DNA of 64,000 nt from NCBI GenBank assembly GCA_016709025.1, contig JADJEQ010000038.1:62001-126000 (forward strand), written 5' to 3'. Position 1 is the stretch's first letter. Every line of letters starts with the position of its first letter. Positions 26,416-35,568 of this stretch are shown here, in pieces. The DNA is from Bacteroidales bacterium. Lineage in GTDB: Bacteria; Bacteroidota; Bacteroidia; Bacteroidales; Lentimicrobiaceae. The notes below the pieces were generated by a model. That model searched no databases and was not told where the DNA came from. It saw only the letters and a program-made list of their open reading frames with translations. Both the position numbers and the translations under genes were made by a program.

Positions 26416-26961
26416 TTACTCTTTAGGTTCGGTAGTTTCGTCAGCAGACTCTTCCTTAACATCTTCCACAACAGGGGCTTCAGGAGCTTTTGGTGCTTTG
26501 GCCGCCGGTTTGGCAGGAGCAGCAACATCAGCCTTGGCTTTGGTAGTCCGGCCACGACGGGTTGTTTTAACTTTTGCTGTTTCCTTGGTTGCGAGCATGT
26601 TTTCATTAAAGTCCACCAGCTCCATCATACACATTTCAGCATTATCACCCAGGCGATTACCGGTTTTGAGTATGCGGGTATAACCCCCGGGACGGCTGGC
26701 TACCTTAACAGAGACTTCCCTGAACAAGGCAATAACAGCTTCTTTATTCTGAAGATAGCTAAAAACCATCCTTCTTGAGTGTGTAGAATCATCCTTTGAA
26801 CGGGTAATCAGCGGTTCAACATAACCTCTTAACGCCTTTGCTTTTGCGAGCGTGGTGTTAATGCGTTTATGAAGAATGAGCGAAGCAGCCATGTTCGAGA
26901 GCATTGCCTTGCGGTGGGAGCTTGTTCTTCCAAGGTGATTTACTTTCTTTCCGTGTCTCAT
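26416..26961 (-). CDS. rplQ: 50S ribosomal protein L17 with long charged C-terminal tail
   Basis: The first 120 residues are a standard L17 (MRHGKKVNHLGRTSSHRKAM, THSRRMVFSYLQ). A low-complexity tail of about 55 residues rich in Ala, Lys, Pro and Glu follows (PAKPAAKAPKAPEAP ... ETTEPKE). The tail is an extension beyond the usual 116-130 residues and is common in Bacteroidota. L17 sits near the peptide exit tunnel of the large subunit. It is the last gene of the cluster, 5 bases after rpoA. Confidence 0.97.
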   Translation of the reverse strand: MRHGKKVNHLGRTSSHRKAMLSNMAASLILHKRINTTLAKAKALRGYVEPLITRSKDDSTHSRRMVFSYLQNKEAVIALFREVSVKVASRPGGYTRILKTGNRLGDNAEMCMMELVDFNENMLATKETAKVKTTRRGRTTKAKADVAAPAKPAAKAPKAPEAPVVEDVKEESADETTEPKE

Positions 26962-26966
26962 TTCAA

Positions 26967-27959
26967 TTAATCCTTATCAAGTTTATATTTTGCAATGTTC
27001 ATTCCGAATTCGAGGTTTTTCGACTTCACGAGTTCTTCAAGCTCTGTGAGTGATTTCTTACCAAAGTTCCGGAATTTTAAAAGGTCATTTTTGTTATATG
27101 ATACGAGTTCACCAAGGGTTTCGACATCAGCGGCCTTAAGGCAGTTGAGAGCACGAACCGAAAGATCCATGTCTACGAGTTTGGTTTTCAGCAACTGACG
27201 GATGTGCAGTGATGTTTCATCAAACTCTTCCGCAACTGCTTTTTCTTCGGTATCAATGGTAATTTTCTCGTCAGAGAACAACATAAAGTGGTGAATGAGA
27301 ATGCGGGCTGATTCTTTGAGGGCTTCCTTTGGAGGAATAGAGCCATCTGTTACAATCTCGATGATCAGTTTCTCATAGTCGGTTTTCTGCTCAACGCGGA
27401 AATTCTCTATGGTGTACTTTACATTTTTTATCGGGGTATGTATCGAATCGATGGAAATGGTACCCAGCGGAGCACCGGCTATTTTATTCTCTTCTGCCGG
27501 TACATAACCACGACCCTTATCAAGTGTAAGATCGATGGTTAATTTAACCGAAGGTTCCATGTGACAGATTTCAATCTCAGGGTTCAATACCTGGAAAACT
27601 GACAGAAATTTATTGATATCACCAGCTGTGAAAACGTCCTGACCTGAAATAACAAGATGAACACGCTCGCTGGTCTCTGAATCGAGTAACCTTTTAAAGC
27701 GGATCTTCTTCAGATTGAGAATGATATCAGTAACATCCTCAACAACACCTTTAATCGAGGAGAATTCCATATCAACACCTTCAATTTTCACTGAGGTAAT
27801 TGCGAATCCTTCGAGCGATGAAAGGAGAATTCTCCTGAGGGCATTGCCGATTGTAATTCCAAACCCTGGTTCAAGAGGCCTGAACTCAAACACGCCTTTC
27901 GAATCATCGGCTTCCACCATTATAACCTTTTCAGGTTTTTGAAATGCTAATATTGCCAT
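26967..27959 (-). CDS. rpoA: RNA polymerase alpha subunit
   Basis: From ATG 27959 the product has 330 residues. The N-terminal domain, which dimerises and holds beta and beta', includes LRRILLSSLEGFAI. The C-terminal domain (about 250-330) has the helix-hairpin-helix LRALNCLKAADVETLGELV that contacts DNA and activators. The start is chosen because AGAGGAAG, one of the few good Shine-Dalgarno sequences in the window, lies just before it; an upstream in-frame start at 27995 is less likely. Confidence 0.98.
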   Translation of the reverse strand: MAILAFQKPEKVIMVEADDSKGVFEFRPLEPGFGITIGNALRRILLSSLEGFAITSVKIEGVDMEFSSIKGVVEDVTDIILNLKKIRFKRLLDSETSERVHLVISGQDVFTAGDINKFLSVFQVLNPEIEICHMEPSVKLTIDLTLDKGRGYVPAEENKIAGAPLGTISIDSIHTPIKNVKYTIENFRVEQKTDYEKLIIEIVTDGSIPPKEALKESARILIHHFMLFSDEKITIDTEEKAVAEEFDETSLHIRQLLKTKLVDMDLSVRALNCLKAADVETLGELVSYNKNDLLKFRNFGKKSLTELEELVKSKNLEFGMNIAKYKLDKD

Positions 27960-28003
27960 AGTTTCTTCCTCTTGTGTAATGAATTTGTTGACCAATAAAA
28001 CCG

Positions 28004-28609
28004 TTACTTAGAATACAACTCGACGATGAGCTGTTCTTTGATATTTTCGGGAATATCTTCACGGGCAGGAAGGCTGGCCAGTTTACCTTTCATCAGCGTG
28101 CTATCCCATTCAAGCCATGGATAAGTATTGCGCTTTGAGGCAAGGGCATTCTGAATTACTTCGAGTGATTTCGATTTTTCCCTCACTGCGATAACATCAC
28201 CGACTTTTACTTCATAAGAAGGAATATTGACAACTGACCCGTTCACAACTATATGGCAATGAGTCACAAGCTGACGGGCAGCATTACGCGATGGAGCAAT
28301 ACCCAGTCTGTAAACCAGGTTGTCAAGTCTTGATTCAATCAGTTGAAGCAATACTTCACCTGTAATTCCTTTTTTACGACTTGCTTTGTGAAACGTGTTT
28401 TTAAACTGTTTCTCCAGAATGCCGTAAGTATATTTGGCTTTCTGTTTTTCCTGAAGCTGTGTACCGTATTCTGAAAGTTTTTTACGCCTTTTCGAATTTC
28501 CGTGCATTCCCGGACCGTAGTTTTTCTTTTCGAAATACTTGTCTGGTCCGTAAATCGGATCTTTAAACTTGCGTGCAATTTTGGTTTTTGGACCTATGTA
28601 CCTGGCCAT
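28004..28609 (-). CDS. rpsD: 30S ribosomal protein S4
   Basis: The 201-residue product has the S4 N-terminal domain (YGPGMHGNSKRRKKLSEYG) and the S4 RNA-binding fold (ESRLDNLVYRLGIAPSRNAARQLV). S4 nucleates assembly of the small subunit by binding 16S rRNA. It lacks the zinc-binding cysteines found in some S4 proteins. It lies between rpsK and rpoA in the conserved alpha-operon order. Confidence 0.98.
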   Translation of the reverse strand: MARYIGPKTKIARKFKDPIYGPDKYFEKKNYGPGMHGNSKRRKKLSEYGTQLQEKQKAKYTYGILEKQFKNTFHKASRKKGITGEVLLQLIESRLDNLVYRLGIAPSRNAARQLVTHCHIVVNGSVVNIPSYEVKVGDVIAVREKSKSLEVIQNALASKRNTYPWLEWDSTLMKGKLASLPAREDIPENIKEQLIVELYSK

Positions 28610-28712
28610 AATTACTTGTTATTTTATGATCATTTTGTTTTTTAATCAGAAGTCACAGCCACGGATACAACAAACCTGTGAAAGCATATCTATGGCAGGG
28701 ACAAACAGGGTA

Positions 28713-29102
28713 TTATACCCTTCTCCTTTTCGGAGGACGACATCCGTTGTGTGGCAAAGGAGTCACATCCATAATTTCTGTTACTTCAATACCAGAAGCA
28801 TGGATTGTGCGAATAGCAGACTCTCTGCCGGACCCCGGGCCTTTAACAAATACCTTAACTTTCCGGAGGCCAAGATCGTAAGCGACCTTTGCGCAATCGG
28901 TTGCAGCCATCTGTGCGGCATACGGAGTATTTTTCTTTGATCCCCTGAAGCCCATTTTACCGGCTGATGCCCAACTGATCACCTGCCCGCCATTGTTGGT
29001 GAGCGAAATAATGATGTTGTTGAACGAAGCAGTAACGTAAGCATGACCAATGGGGTCAACTTTAACAACTCTTTTCTTTGATGTTTTAGCAGTTTTTGCC
29101 AT
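28713..29102 (-). CDS. rpsK: 30S ribosomal protein S11
   Basis: A standard 129-residue S11 with SFNNIIISLTNNGG, a basic C-terminus (NGCRPPKRRRV) and the conserved GPGSGRESAIR. It lines the mRNA exit region of the platform of the 30S subunit. It lies 56 bases after rpsM and 103 bases before rpsD. Confidence 0.98.
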   Translation of the reverse strand: MAKTAKTSKKRVVKVDPIGHAYVTASFNNIIISLTNNGGQVISWASAGKMGFRGSKKNTPYAAQMAATDCAKVAYDLGLRKVKVFVKGPGSGRESAIRTIHASGIEVTEIMDVTPLPHNGCRPPKRRRV

Positions 29103-29158
29103 AACAATATTTTTTCGACAATTCGGTTTATTACTAAGCTGCGGTTAAAAACTCTTTT

Positions 29159-29539
29159 TTAACCCTTGGTTGCTTTCTTCTTGTTAGCAACAGTTTTCTT
29201 TTTCCCCTTACGGGTACGGGCGTTATTCTTGGTGCTTTGGCCACGGAGTGGTAAGCCAAGACGGTGCCTGATGCCGCGGTAACAACCGATATCCATCAGT
29301 CGTTTAATGTTTGTCTGTACTTCCGAGCGAAGAGCGCCTTCTACTTTAATCTGGTCGCCGATAATGGTACGAATGGCATTCTGCTCATCGTCATTCCAGT
29401 CCTGGACCTTTTTATTGAAATCAACACCAGCCTTGGTTAAAATCATCTGAGCTGTGCTGCGTCCAATACCGTAAATATAGGTCAGACCTATTTCACCTCT
29501 TTTGTTTTTGGGTATGTCAATACCAGCAATACGTGCCAT
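29159..29539 (-). CDS. rpsM: 30S ribosomal protein S13
   Basis: A 126-residue S13 beginning MARIAGIDIPKNKRGEI, with YRGIRHRLGLPLRGQ and a Lys-rich tail. It sits in the head of the 30S subunit, where its tail contacts the P-site tRNA and helps form a bridge to L5. It follows rpmJ by 27 bases. Confidence 0.98.
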   Translation of the reverse strand: MARIAGIDIPKNKRGEIGLTYIYGIGRSTAQMILTKAGVDFNKKVQDWNDDEQNAIRTIIGDQIKVEGALRSEVQTNIKRLMDIGCYRGIRHRLGLPLRGQSTKNNARTRKGKKKTVANKKKATKG

Positions 29540-29566
29540 ATATTGTTTTTATTTGAAGTTAATCGA

Positions 29567-29683
29567 TTAACCTTGCCTTTGTTTGTACTTGGGGTTCTTT
29601 TTGTTGATAATGTACAAGCGCCCCTTCCTTCTGACTATTTTACAGTCAGGCGTTCTCTTCTTAACAGATGCTCTTACTTTCAT
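29567..29683 (-). CDS. rpmJ: 50S ribosomal protein L36, zinc-free form
   Basis: A 38-codon gene read from ATG 29683: it starts MKVRASVKKRTPDCK and ends NPKYKQRQG. Only one of the zinc-ribbon cysteines remains and the final His is Tyr, so this is a C-minus L36 that cannot hold zinc. It lies between infA and rpsM as in other bacteria. Confidence 0.95.
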   Translation of the reverse strand: MKVRASVKKRTPDCKIVRRKGRLYIINKKNPKYKQRQG

Positions 29684-29700
29684 TTTCCAGGTTTGTTTTA

Positions 29701-29919
29701 TTATTTGTATCTGAAAATTATTCTTCCTTTTGAAAGGTCGTATGGCGACATTTCAAGCTTTACCTTATCACCGGGCAGGATCTTGATGTAGTGCATCCTC
29801 ATTTTTCCCGAAATGTGCGCAGTGATAATATGCCCGTTCTCCAGCTCAACACGAAACATTGCGTTACCCAATGATTCGGTAACGGTTCCATCCTGTTCTA
29901 TCGAAATTTGTTTCGCCAT
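29701..29919 (-). CDS. infA: Translation initiation factor IF-1
   Basis: A 72-residue single OB-fold protein (MAKQISIEQDGTVTESLGN, GHIITAHISGKMRMHYIKI, GDKVKLEMSPYDLSKGRI). IF-1 blocks the A site during initiation. It starts 3 bases after the map stop, so the two are probably coupled. Confidence 0.98.
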   Translation of the reverse strand: MAKQISIEQDGTVTESLGNAMFRVELENGHIITAHISGKMRMHYIKILPGDKVKLEMSPYDLSKGRIIFRYK

Positions 29920-29922
29920 TTA

Positions 29923-30711
29923 TTATTTTGTTAATGTGTTCAATTTCAGTATTTCTTCAATCTCATCAAACGAAGAGAGTATTTCGGTCTTTCCCTCCCT
30001 GATTGCAATCGCATGCTCGTAATGTGCCGACGGTCTGCGGTCAGAGGTTCTGATGGTCCATCCATCGTTTTCCTGAATCACCATCCGGCTTCCGAGGTTA
30101 ATCATTGGTTCAATACAGATAACCATTCCTGGCTGCAGCATTGTTCCAGCTCCCCTTTTTCCGTAATTCGGGACTTCAGGTTTTTCGTGCAGATGCCTGC
30201 CAAGCCCATGTCCAACCAGGTCGCGTACCACAGAATATCCGAAACTTTCAACGTATGTCTGAATTTCGAATCCGATGTCACCGGTTCGTTTACCGGCTTT
30301 CGCAGCCTCTATTCCCCTGTAAAGCGATTCTTTCGTCCGGTCCATCAGTAACTGAACTTCTTCTGCTACTTCACCTACCGCAAACGAATAGGCTGAATCT
30401 CCGTAAAAACCATTCATAATCACACCGCAATCCACAGAAACAAGATCTCCGTCACGCAGTTCACGGTTGCCCGGAATGCCATGTACCACCACCTCATTCA
30501 CCGATATGCAAAGGGTAGCAGGGAATCCTCCGTATCCTTTGAAACCCGGTACCGCGTGATGATCACGGATAAACGTTTCAGCGATTTTGTCAAGCTCTCC
30601 GGTTTTTACTCCGGGTTTAATATGCCTGGCAACTTCGGCTAGGGTTTTACCAACAAGTAAAGAACTTAACCTTATTAACTCTATTTCTTCGTCAGTCTTA
30701 TAATGAATCAT
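29923..30711 (-). CDS. map: Type I methionine aminopeptidase
   Basis: The 262-residue product has the metal-binding residues of MetAP: D in SVDCGVIMNGFYGDSA, H in LVGHGLGRHLHEKP, E in VICIEPMINLG and the final E in HYEHAIAIREG. It removes the initiator Met from new proteins. The gene follows secY by 27 bases; adenylate kinase, often present at this place in other bacteria, is absent. Confidence 0.97.
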   Translation of the reverse strand: MIHYKTDEEIELIRLSSLLVGKTLAEVARHIKPGVKTGELDKIAETFIRDHHAVPGFKGYGGFPATLCISVNEVVVHGIPGNRELRDGDLVSVDCGVIMNGFYGDSAYSFAVGEVAEEVQLLMDRTKESLYRGIEAAKAGKRTGDIGFEIQTYVESFGYSVVRDLVGHGLGRHLHEKPEVPNYGKRGAGTMLQPGMVICIEPMINLGSRMVIQENDGWTIRTSDRRPSAHYEHAIAIREGKTEILSSFDEIEEILKLNTLTK

Positions 30712-30738
30712 TTTACCGAACTAAAACAGTAACAGCAA

Positions 30739-32097
30739 CTAACTCATGTTGATTGAAGAACGACCTTTGATACGTCCCGATTTTGTCAGTCCGTCATAAT
30801 GTCTCATCAGCAAATGACTTTCAATCTGCTGCAGTGTATCAAGCACAACCCCTACAAGGATTAGCAATGAAGTACCTCCGTAGAAGTTAGCAAACTGGGC
30901 GGTTACACCCATTTGCCCGACTATGGCAGGCATGATAGCGACAAACGCCAGGAAAAGAGAGCCAGGTAATGTAATACGAGACATGATCTGATCAATAAAT
31001 TCAGCTGTTTTCTTTCCGGGTTTAACTCCTGGTATAAAGCCATTGTTTTTCTTCATATCCTCAGCCATCTGATTCGGATTGATCGTAATGGCCGTATAGA
31101 AATAAGTGAAAACAACAATCAGTAAGGCAAATACAAAATTATACCAGAATCCGTTCACATTCGTAAATGTTGCAGCAAATCCTGACAAGGCTTCCGATTG
31201 TGCAAAACCAGCGAGGGTCAGCGGCAGAAACATAATTGCCTGGGCAAAGATGATAGGCATAACACCGGCTGCATTTACTTTCAGGGGGATATACTGCCTG
31301 ACACCACCGTATTGTTTGTTTCCTACGATGCGTTTCGCATACTGTACCGGAATTTTCCGGGTTCCCTGTACGAGCAGAATACTGACCAGGATAACTCCTA
31401 TAAGCACCGCAAGCTCTACAATAAAGATAACCAGTCCACCACCTTTCTGTTCCATACGTGAAACCAGTTCACCAAAGAGGGCGAAAGGAAGACGGGCGAT
31501 AATACCGATCATGATGATCAGGGAAATACCATTGCCGATACCCTTATCGGTTATACGCTCTCCGAGCCACATAACGAACAGGGTTCCGGAAATAAGGATA
31601 ATAACAGACGACACCCAGAAGAATGTAGAAGGAGAAGTTACGGCCGGATCAAAAGGCGTGATGGCCTGAGCCGGTAACTGTGAAACCAGGTTGGCTATGT
31701 AACCGGGAGCCTGGAAGCCAGTAATAATAACAGTAAGGTAGCGGGTAATCTGATTGATTTTCTTCCGGCCACTTTCTCCTTCTTTCTGCAGTTTCTGGAA
31801 ATAAGGTATAGCCATACCCAACAACTGCACAACAATAGAAGCAGAAATATAAGGCATGATACCCAATGCAAAAATAGAGGCATTGGAGAAAGCGCCTCCG
31901 GAAAACATATTCAGCAAGCCGAGCAGTCCCCCTTCTGTCTGGTTTTGTAGATTTGCCAGTTGATTGGGATCAACGCCCGGAAGCACAACATATGAACCGA
32001 GCCTGTAAAGCAGAATGATACCCAAAGTATAGGTTATGCGCTTCCGCAGCTCGTCAATCTTGTATATGTTCCGTATAGTCTGAATTAGTCTTTTCAT
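30739..32097 (-). CDS. secY: Protein translocase subunit SecY
   Basis: The 452-residue product has ten predicted membrane helices. It shows the SecY features LYRLGSYVVLPGVDP at helix 1, a plug region, and the cytoplasmic loop GTRKIPVQYAKR that contacts the ribosome and SecA. It forms the protein-conducting channel in the inner membrane. It lies 7 bases after rplO. Confidence 0.98.
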   Translation of the reverse strand: MKRLIQTIRNIYKIDELRKRITYTLGIILLYRLGSYVVLPGVDPNQLANLQNQTEGGLLGLLNMFSGGAFSNASIFALGIMPYISASIVVQLLGMAIPYFQKLQKEGESGRKKINQITRYLTVIITGFQAPGYIANLVSQLPAQAITPFDPAVTSPSTFFWVSSVIILISGTLFVMWLGERITDKGIGNGISLIIMIGIIARLPFALFGELVSRMEQKGGGLVIFIVELAVLIGVILVSILLVQGTRKIPVQYAKRIVGNKQYGGVRQYIPLKVNAAGVMPIIFAQAIMFLPLTLAGFAQSEALSGFAATFTNVNGFWYNFVFALLIVVFTYFYTAITINPNQMAEDMKKNNGFIPGVKPGKKTAEFIDQIMSRITLPGSLFLAFVAIMPAIVGQMGVTAQFANFYGGTSLLILVGVVLDTLQQIESHLLMRHYDGLTKSGRIKGRSSINMS

Positions 32098-32104
32098 CTA
32101 AAGT

Positions 32105-32551
32105 CTAGATTTTAATTGCCTGACCACCTTTTGATTCTATCGCTTTAGCGGCTGTTGCAGAAAAAGCATGAACTTTTACATCAACCTTGGCTGTAAGCTC
32201 GCCACGACCGAGAATTTTAACCTTGTCATGTTTAGAAACAAAGCCACTCTCGATCAGTATAGCCAGATCTATTACTTCCAGGTTCCTGGAAGCAGCGATT
32301 GCCTGAATAACATCGAGGTTTAAACTGCGGTACTCTACGCGGTTGATATTTTTAAATCCGAACTTTGGCAAACGCCTGTAAATCGGCATCTGACCTCCTT
32401 CAAAACCAGCTTTTCTGCTGTAGCCTGAGCGAGATTTAGCACCTTTGTGTCCGCGGGTAGCTGTTCCGCCACCACCCGAACCTTGTCCGCGCCCAATCCT
32501 TTTGGTTGAATGTGTTGCGCCCTGAGCCGGTTTTAGATTACTTAAATCCAT
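32105..32551 (-). CDS. rplO: 50S ribosomal protein L15
   Basis: A 148-residue L15 with the Gly/Arg-rich N-terminal arm (RIGRGQGSGGGGTATRGHKG) and the C-terminal globular domain (VKVHAFSATAAKAIESKGG). It stabilises 23S rRNA at the core of the large subunit. It is placed between rpmD and secY in the spc order. Confidence 0.98.
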   Translation of the reverse strand: MDLSNLKPAQGATHSTKRIGRGQGSGGGGTATRGHKGAKSRSGYSRKAGFEGGQMPIYRRLPKFGFKNINRVEYRSLNLDVIQAIAASRNLEVIDLAILIESGFVSKHDKVKILGRGELTAKVDVKVHAFSATAAKAIESKGGQAIKI

Positions 32552-32581
32552 AATGTCTTTCTGATTAATGTTGTATATTAA

Positions 32582-32761
32582 CTAGATTTCTTCAACTTTC
32601 AACAGGTGATTGATCTTTGCGATCATGCCTGCTATCTGGGGGGTTTCAACCACTTCTACCGGACGGCCCATTCTTGAAATACCTAAAGCTTTCAAGGTCC
32701 TTTTCTGCCGTTCGGGTTGTTTAATCCCGCTTTTTATCTGGGTAACTTTCAGTTTTCTCAT
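32582..32761 (-). CDS. rpmD: 50S ribosomal protein L30
   Basis: A 59-residue protein read from ATG 32761 to TAG: it begins MRKLKVTQIKSGI, contains LKALGISRMGRPVEV and ends LLKVEEI. This is the normal length and pattern for L30. It lies 27 bases after rpsE and 30 bases before rplO. Confidence 0.96.
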   Translation of the reverse strand: MRKLKVTQIKSGIKQPERQKRTLKALGISRMGRPVEVVETPQIAGMIAKINHLLKVEEI

Positions 32762-32788
32762 CTTCCTTATTTTTTAACGGTTGTTTAA

Positions 32789-33307
32789 TTAGCCGTTGAA
32801 TACCTTGCTGATGTCAATACCACGAAGCTGGGCAACGGTATATGCATCGCGCATGTTAACCAGGGCATCAATGGTAGCTTTCACAACGCTGTGTGGGTTT
32901 GATGATCCTTTTGATTTGGCAAGAACGTCTTTAACGCCGACACTTTCAAGCACTGCACGCATAGCACCACCTGCAATAACACCGGTTCCGGGAGATGCCG
33001 GTTTCAGGAATACGAGGGCTCCGCCATATTTACCAAGTTGTTCGTGAGGAATGGTGCCTTTCAAAACAGGTACCTTCACAAGGTTTTTCTTAGCGTCGTC
33101 AACACCCTTAGCAATTGCAGAGGTAACTTCCTTGGCTTTCCCCAATCCGTAACCAACCACGCCGTTTTCATTTCCGACAACAACAATGGCTGAGAAGCTG
33201 AAAGTACGGCCCCCTTTGGTAACTTTGGTTACCCTCTGTATGCTTACCAGCCTGTCTTTAAATTCAATCTCGCTGGATTTTACTCTTTTGATATTTGCGT
33301 TTGCCAT
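32789..33307 (-). CDS. rpsE: 30S ribosomal protein S5
   Basis: A 172-residue S5 with the double-stranded RNA-binding fold (KDRLVSIQRVTKVTKGGRTFSF) and the C-terminal domain ending IDISKVFNG. The loop around the spectinomycin site reads VTKGGRTF with no deletion, so a sensitive ribosome is expected. S5 helps decoding accuracy. Spacing to rplR is 5 bases. Confidence 0.98.
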   Translation of the reverse strand: MANANIKRVKSSEIEFKDRLVSIQRVTKVTKGGRTFSFSAIVVVGNENGVVGYGLGKAKEVTSAIAKGVDDAKKNLVKVPVLKGTIPHEQLGKYGGALVFLKPASPGTGVIAGGAMRAVLESVGVKDVLAKSKGSSNPHSVVKATIDALVNMRDAYTVAQLRGIDISKVFNG

Positions 33308-33312
33308 TTCCT

Positions 33313-33675
33313 TTAAAATTTAAGGCCTCCTTCCCTGGCTGCTTCCGCCAGAGATTTGATTCTACCATGATATAAGTACCCGTTACGATCGAAAACCACG
33401 CTTTCGATGCCTGCTTCCAGCGCCTTTTTGGCTATAAGCTGGCCAACCAGTTTAGCCTGTTCGATTTTGGCAATCGGGGTTCCCGAAACTTCAGGAGTAC
33501 GCGACGATGCAGAAACAAGTGTTTTGCCATCCAGATCGTTGATGATCTGGGCATAAATCTGTTTGTTGCTTCTGAATACGGTCAACCGGGGCTGCTCGGG
33601 TGATCCGGTAATGTTCTTCCGGACTCTGAGTTTGATCCTGTGCCTTCTGTATTCTTTTCTGTTCTTAATAGCCAT
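33313..33675 (-). CDS. rplR: 50S ribosomal protein L18
   Basis: A 120-residue L18 (RKEYRRHRIKLRVRKNITG, RLTVFRSNKQIYAQIIND, ending FDRNGYLYHGRIKSLAEAAREGG). It binds 5S rRNA together with L5. It lies between rplF and rpsE. Confidence 0.98.
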   Translation of the reverse strand: MAIKNRKEYRRHRIKLRVRKNITGSPEQPRLTVFRSNKQIYAQIINDLDGKTLVSASSRTPEVSGTPIAKIEQAKLVGQLIAKKALEAGIESVVFDRNGYLYHGRIKSLAEAAREGGLKF

Positions 33676-33724
33676 CCTACTTTAGGAATTTGCCCGGAAA
33701 TCCGGGATTGGTTTATGTTAAATA

Positions 33725-34282
33725 TTATTTTTCAGATGCTGACTTTCCAGCTTTCTTCTTAACAACTTCGCCCATAAAGCGGATACCTTTACCTTTATAA
33801 GGCTCGGGTTTGCGCAATGAACGGATTTTGGCAGCCACCTGACCGATCAGCTGTTTATCGTATGATTTCAGCGTAATGGTCGGGTTTTTTCCCCTTTCAG
33901 CAGCAGTTTCAACACTCACTTCAGAGGGAAGTTCAAAGAAAATACTGTGCGAGTAGCCAAGGGCAAGTTCGAGCAGATTTCCGGTAGCAGTGGCTTTGTA
34001 ACCAACACCTACCAACTCCTGAACTACTTTATAACCTTCAGATACCCCTTTAACCATATTGGCCAGCAGTGAACGGTAAAGGCCGTGTTTCGACCGTGTG
34101 TCCTGGGTCTCATTGGTACGTTCAACGATCATATGTGTTCCGTCAACTCTAACCGTAATGGTTGGGTCAACCTGTTGTGAAAGCTGTCCGAGTGCCCCTT
34201 TAATTGTTACCAGATTAGCATCCGAAACCGTAATCTGAACACCGGCAGGGACAGTTATTGGCAATTTTCCTATTCTTGACAT
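33725..34282 (-). CDS. rplF: 50S ribosomal protein L6
   Basis: A 185-residue L6 made of two related domains, with the C-terminal signature KPEPYKGKGIRFMGEVV. L6 lies near the sarcin-ricin loop, where translation factors bind. It is 18 bases after rpsH. Confidence 0.98.
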   Translation of the reverse strand: MSRIGKLPITVPAGVQITVSDANLVTIKGALGQLSQQVDPTITVRVDGTHMIVERTNETQDTRSKHGLYRSLLANMVKGVSEGYKVVQELVGVGYKATATGNLLELALGYSHSIFFELPSEVSVETAAERGKNPTITLKSYDKQLIGQVAAKIRSLRKPEPYKGKGIRFMGEVVKKKAGKSASEK

Positions 34283-34300
34283 TGTAGAAATCTCCTCTTT

Positions 34301-34699
34301 TTAGCTAATGTAACACAATACTTCGCCACCGATCTGAAGCGTTCTGGCTTCTTTATCAGTCATAAGTCCTTTGTTGGTCGAGAGTATAGCAACTCCCAAT
34401 CCATTCAGTACTCTCGGAAGTTCGTCAGCACCTACATACCTGCGTAAGCCGGGTTTGCTAACCCTCTCAAGACTCCTGATAGCGGGTACTTTCGAAACGG
34501 GGTGATATTTCAACGCAATCTTGATGATTCCGGGAATACTGTCATCTTCAAACTTATAGTTCAGAATGTACCCCTTGTCAAACAAGATCTTGGTTATTTC
34601 CTTCTTCATGTTGGATGAAGGTATCTCCACGATCCGGTGGTTTGCCATTACGGCGTTCCTGAGGCGGGTCAGGTAATCTGAAATAGGATCTGTTACCAT
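34301..34699 (-). CDS. rpsH: 30S ribosomal protein S8
   Basis: A 132-residue S8 (MVTDPISDYLTRLRNAVMAN ... GLGVAILSTNKGLMTDKEA). It binds the central domain of 16S rRNA and in other bacteria also represses the spc operon by binding its mRNA. It is placed between rpsN and rplF. Confidence 0.98.
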   Translation of the reverse strand: MVTDPISDYLTRLRNAVMANHRIVEIPSSNMKKEITKILFDKGYILNYKFEDDSIPGIIKIALKYHPVSKVPAIRSLERVSKPGLRRYVGADELPRVLNGLGVAILSTNKGLMTDKEARTLQIGGEVLCYIS

Positions 34700-34738
34700 T
34701 TTATCCTTTGATATTTTAATGAATGTTGTTTTGTTTTT

Positions 34739-35008
34739 CTACCAACTGGCTTTTTTCACACCCGGAATCAGACCATCGAGGGCCATGAAACGGAAGTTAA
34801 TACGCGATACGCCAAACTGACGCATGTATCCTTTGGGGCGACCTGTCAACTTGCAACGGTTGTGAAGGCGCACAGGAGAGGCATTTTTCGGCAGCTTCTG
34901 CAGTCCGATGAAATCACCTGCTGCTTTCAATTCAGCACGTTTGGTTGCGTATTTTGCAACAAGGCGTTCTCTTTTGCGCTCTCTTGCTTTAATCGATTCC
35001 TTTGCCAT
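34739..35008 (-). CDS. rpsN: 30S ribosomal protein S14, zinc-free form
   Basis: From ATG 35008 the product is 89 residues (MAKESIKARERKRERLV ... GLIPGVKKASW). It has the long form and only one cysteine, so no zinc ribbon. An upstream in-frame start at 35065 would overlap rplE and is rejected. The true start is 5 bases after the rplE stop. Confidence 0.97.
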   Translation of the reverse strand: MAKESIKARERKRERLVAKYATKRAELKAAGDFIGLQKLPKNASPVRLHNRCKLTGRPKGYMRQFGVSRINFRFMALDGLIPGVKKASW

Positions 35009-35013
35009 ATCGT

Positions 35014-35568
35014 TTATTTCTGATTTTTGAATGGTAAACCAAATTGTTTTAACAGGGCCATACACTCTTTGTCGGTACGGGCAGTCGTTACAAACGTAAT
35101 ATCCATACCGTTGATCTTGGCAACTTTGTCGATCAAAATCTCGGGAAAGATAATCTGTTCCGTAACACCCAGGGTGTAGTTTCCACGACCGTCGAATCCC
35201 TTTTCATTGATTCCACGGAAGTCCCTGATACGGGGTATAGCTACCGAAACAAGCCTGTCGAGGAATTCATACATCTGGTTGCTTCTGAGCGTAACCCGGA
35301 CACCGATTGGCATTCCTTTACGCAACTTGAAGTTGGAGATGTCTTTCTTCGACTTGGTGGCAACTGCTTTCTGACCTGAAATGGATGTCAGCTCGTTTAC
35401 ACCGGCATCAATCAGTTTCTTGTCAGCAATGGCTGTACCGAGACCCTGATTCAGGCTGATCTTCAGCAATTTTGGAACCTGCATCACAGTTTTATACTGA
35501 AACTGCTCGGTGAGTGCAGGAATGATCTCTTGCGAGTATTTATCTTTTAGACGTGGTGAATAGCTCAT
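35014..35568 (-). CDS. rplE: 50S ribosomal protein L5
   Basis: A 184-residue L5 (VPKLLKISLNQGLGTAI, MPIGVRVTLRSNQMYEFLDRL, NYTLGVTEQIIFPEI). It binds 5S rRNA and contacts P-site tRNA. Its start shares one base with the rplX stop, so the two genes are probably coupled. Confidence 0.98.
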   Translation of the reverse strand: MSYSPRLKDKYSQEIIPALTEQFQYKTVMQVPKLLKISLNQGLGTAIADKKLIDAGVNELTSISGQKAVATKSKKDISNFKLRKGMPIGVRVTLRSNQMYEFLDRLVSVAIPRIRDFRGINEKGFDGRGNYTLGVTEQIIFPEILIDKVAKINGMDITFVTTARTDKECMALLKQFGLPFKNQK

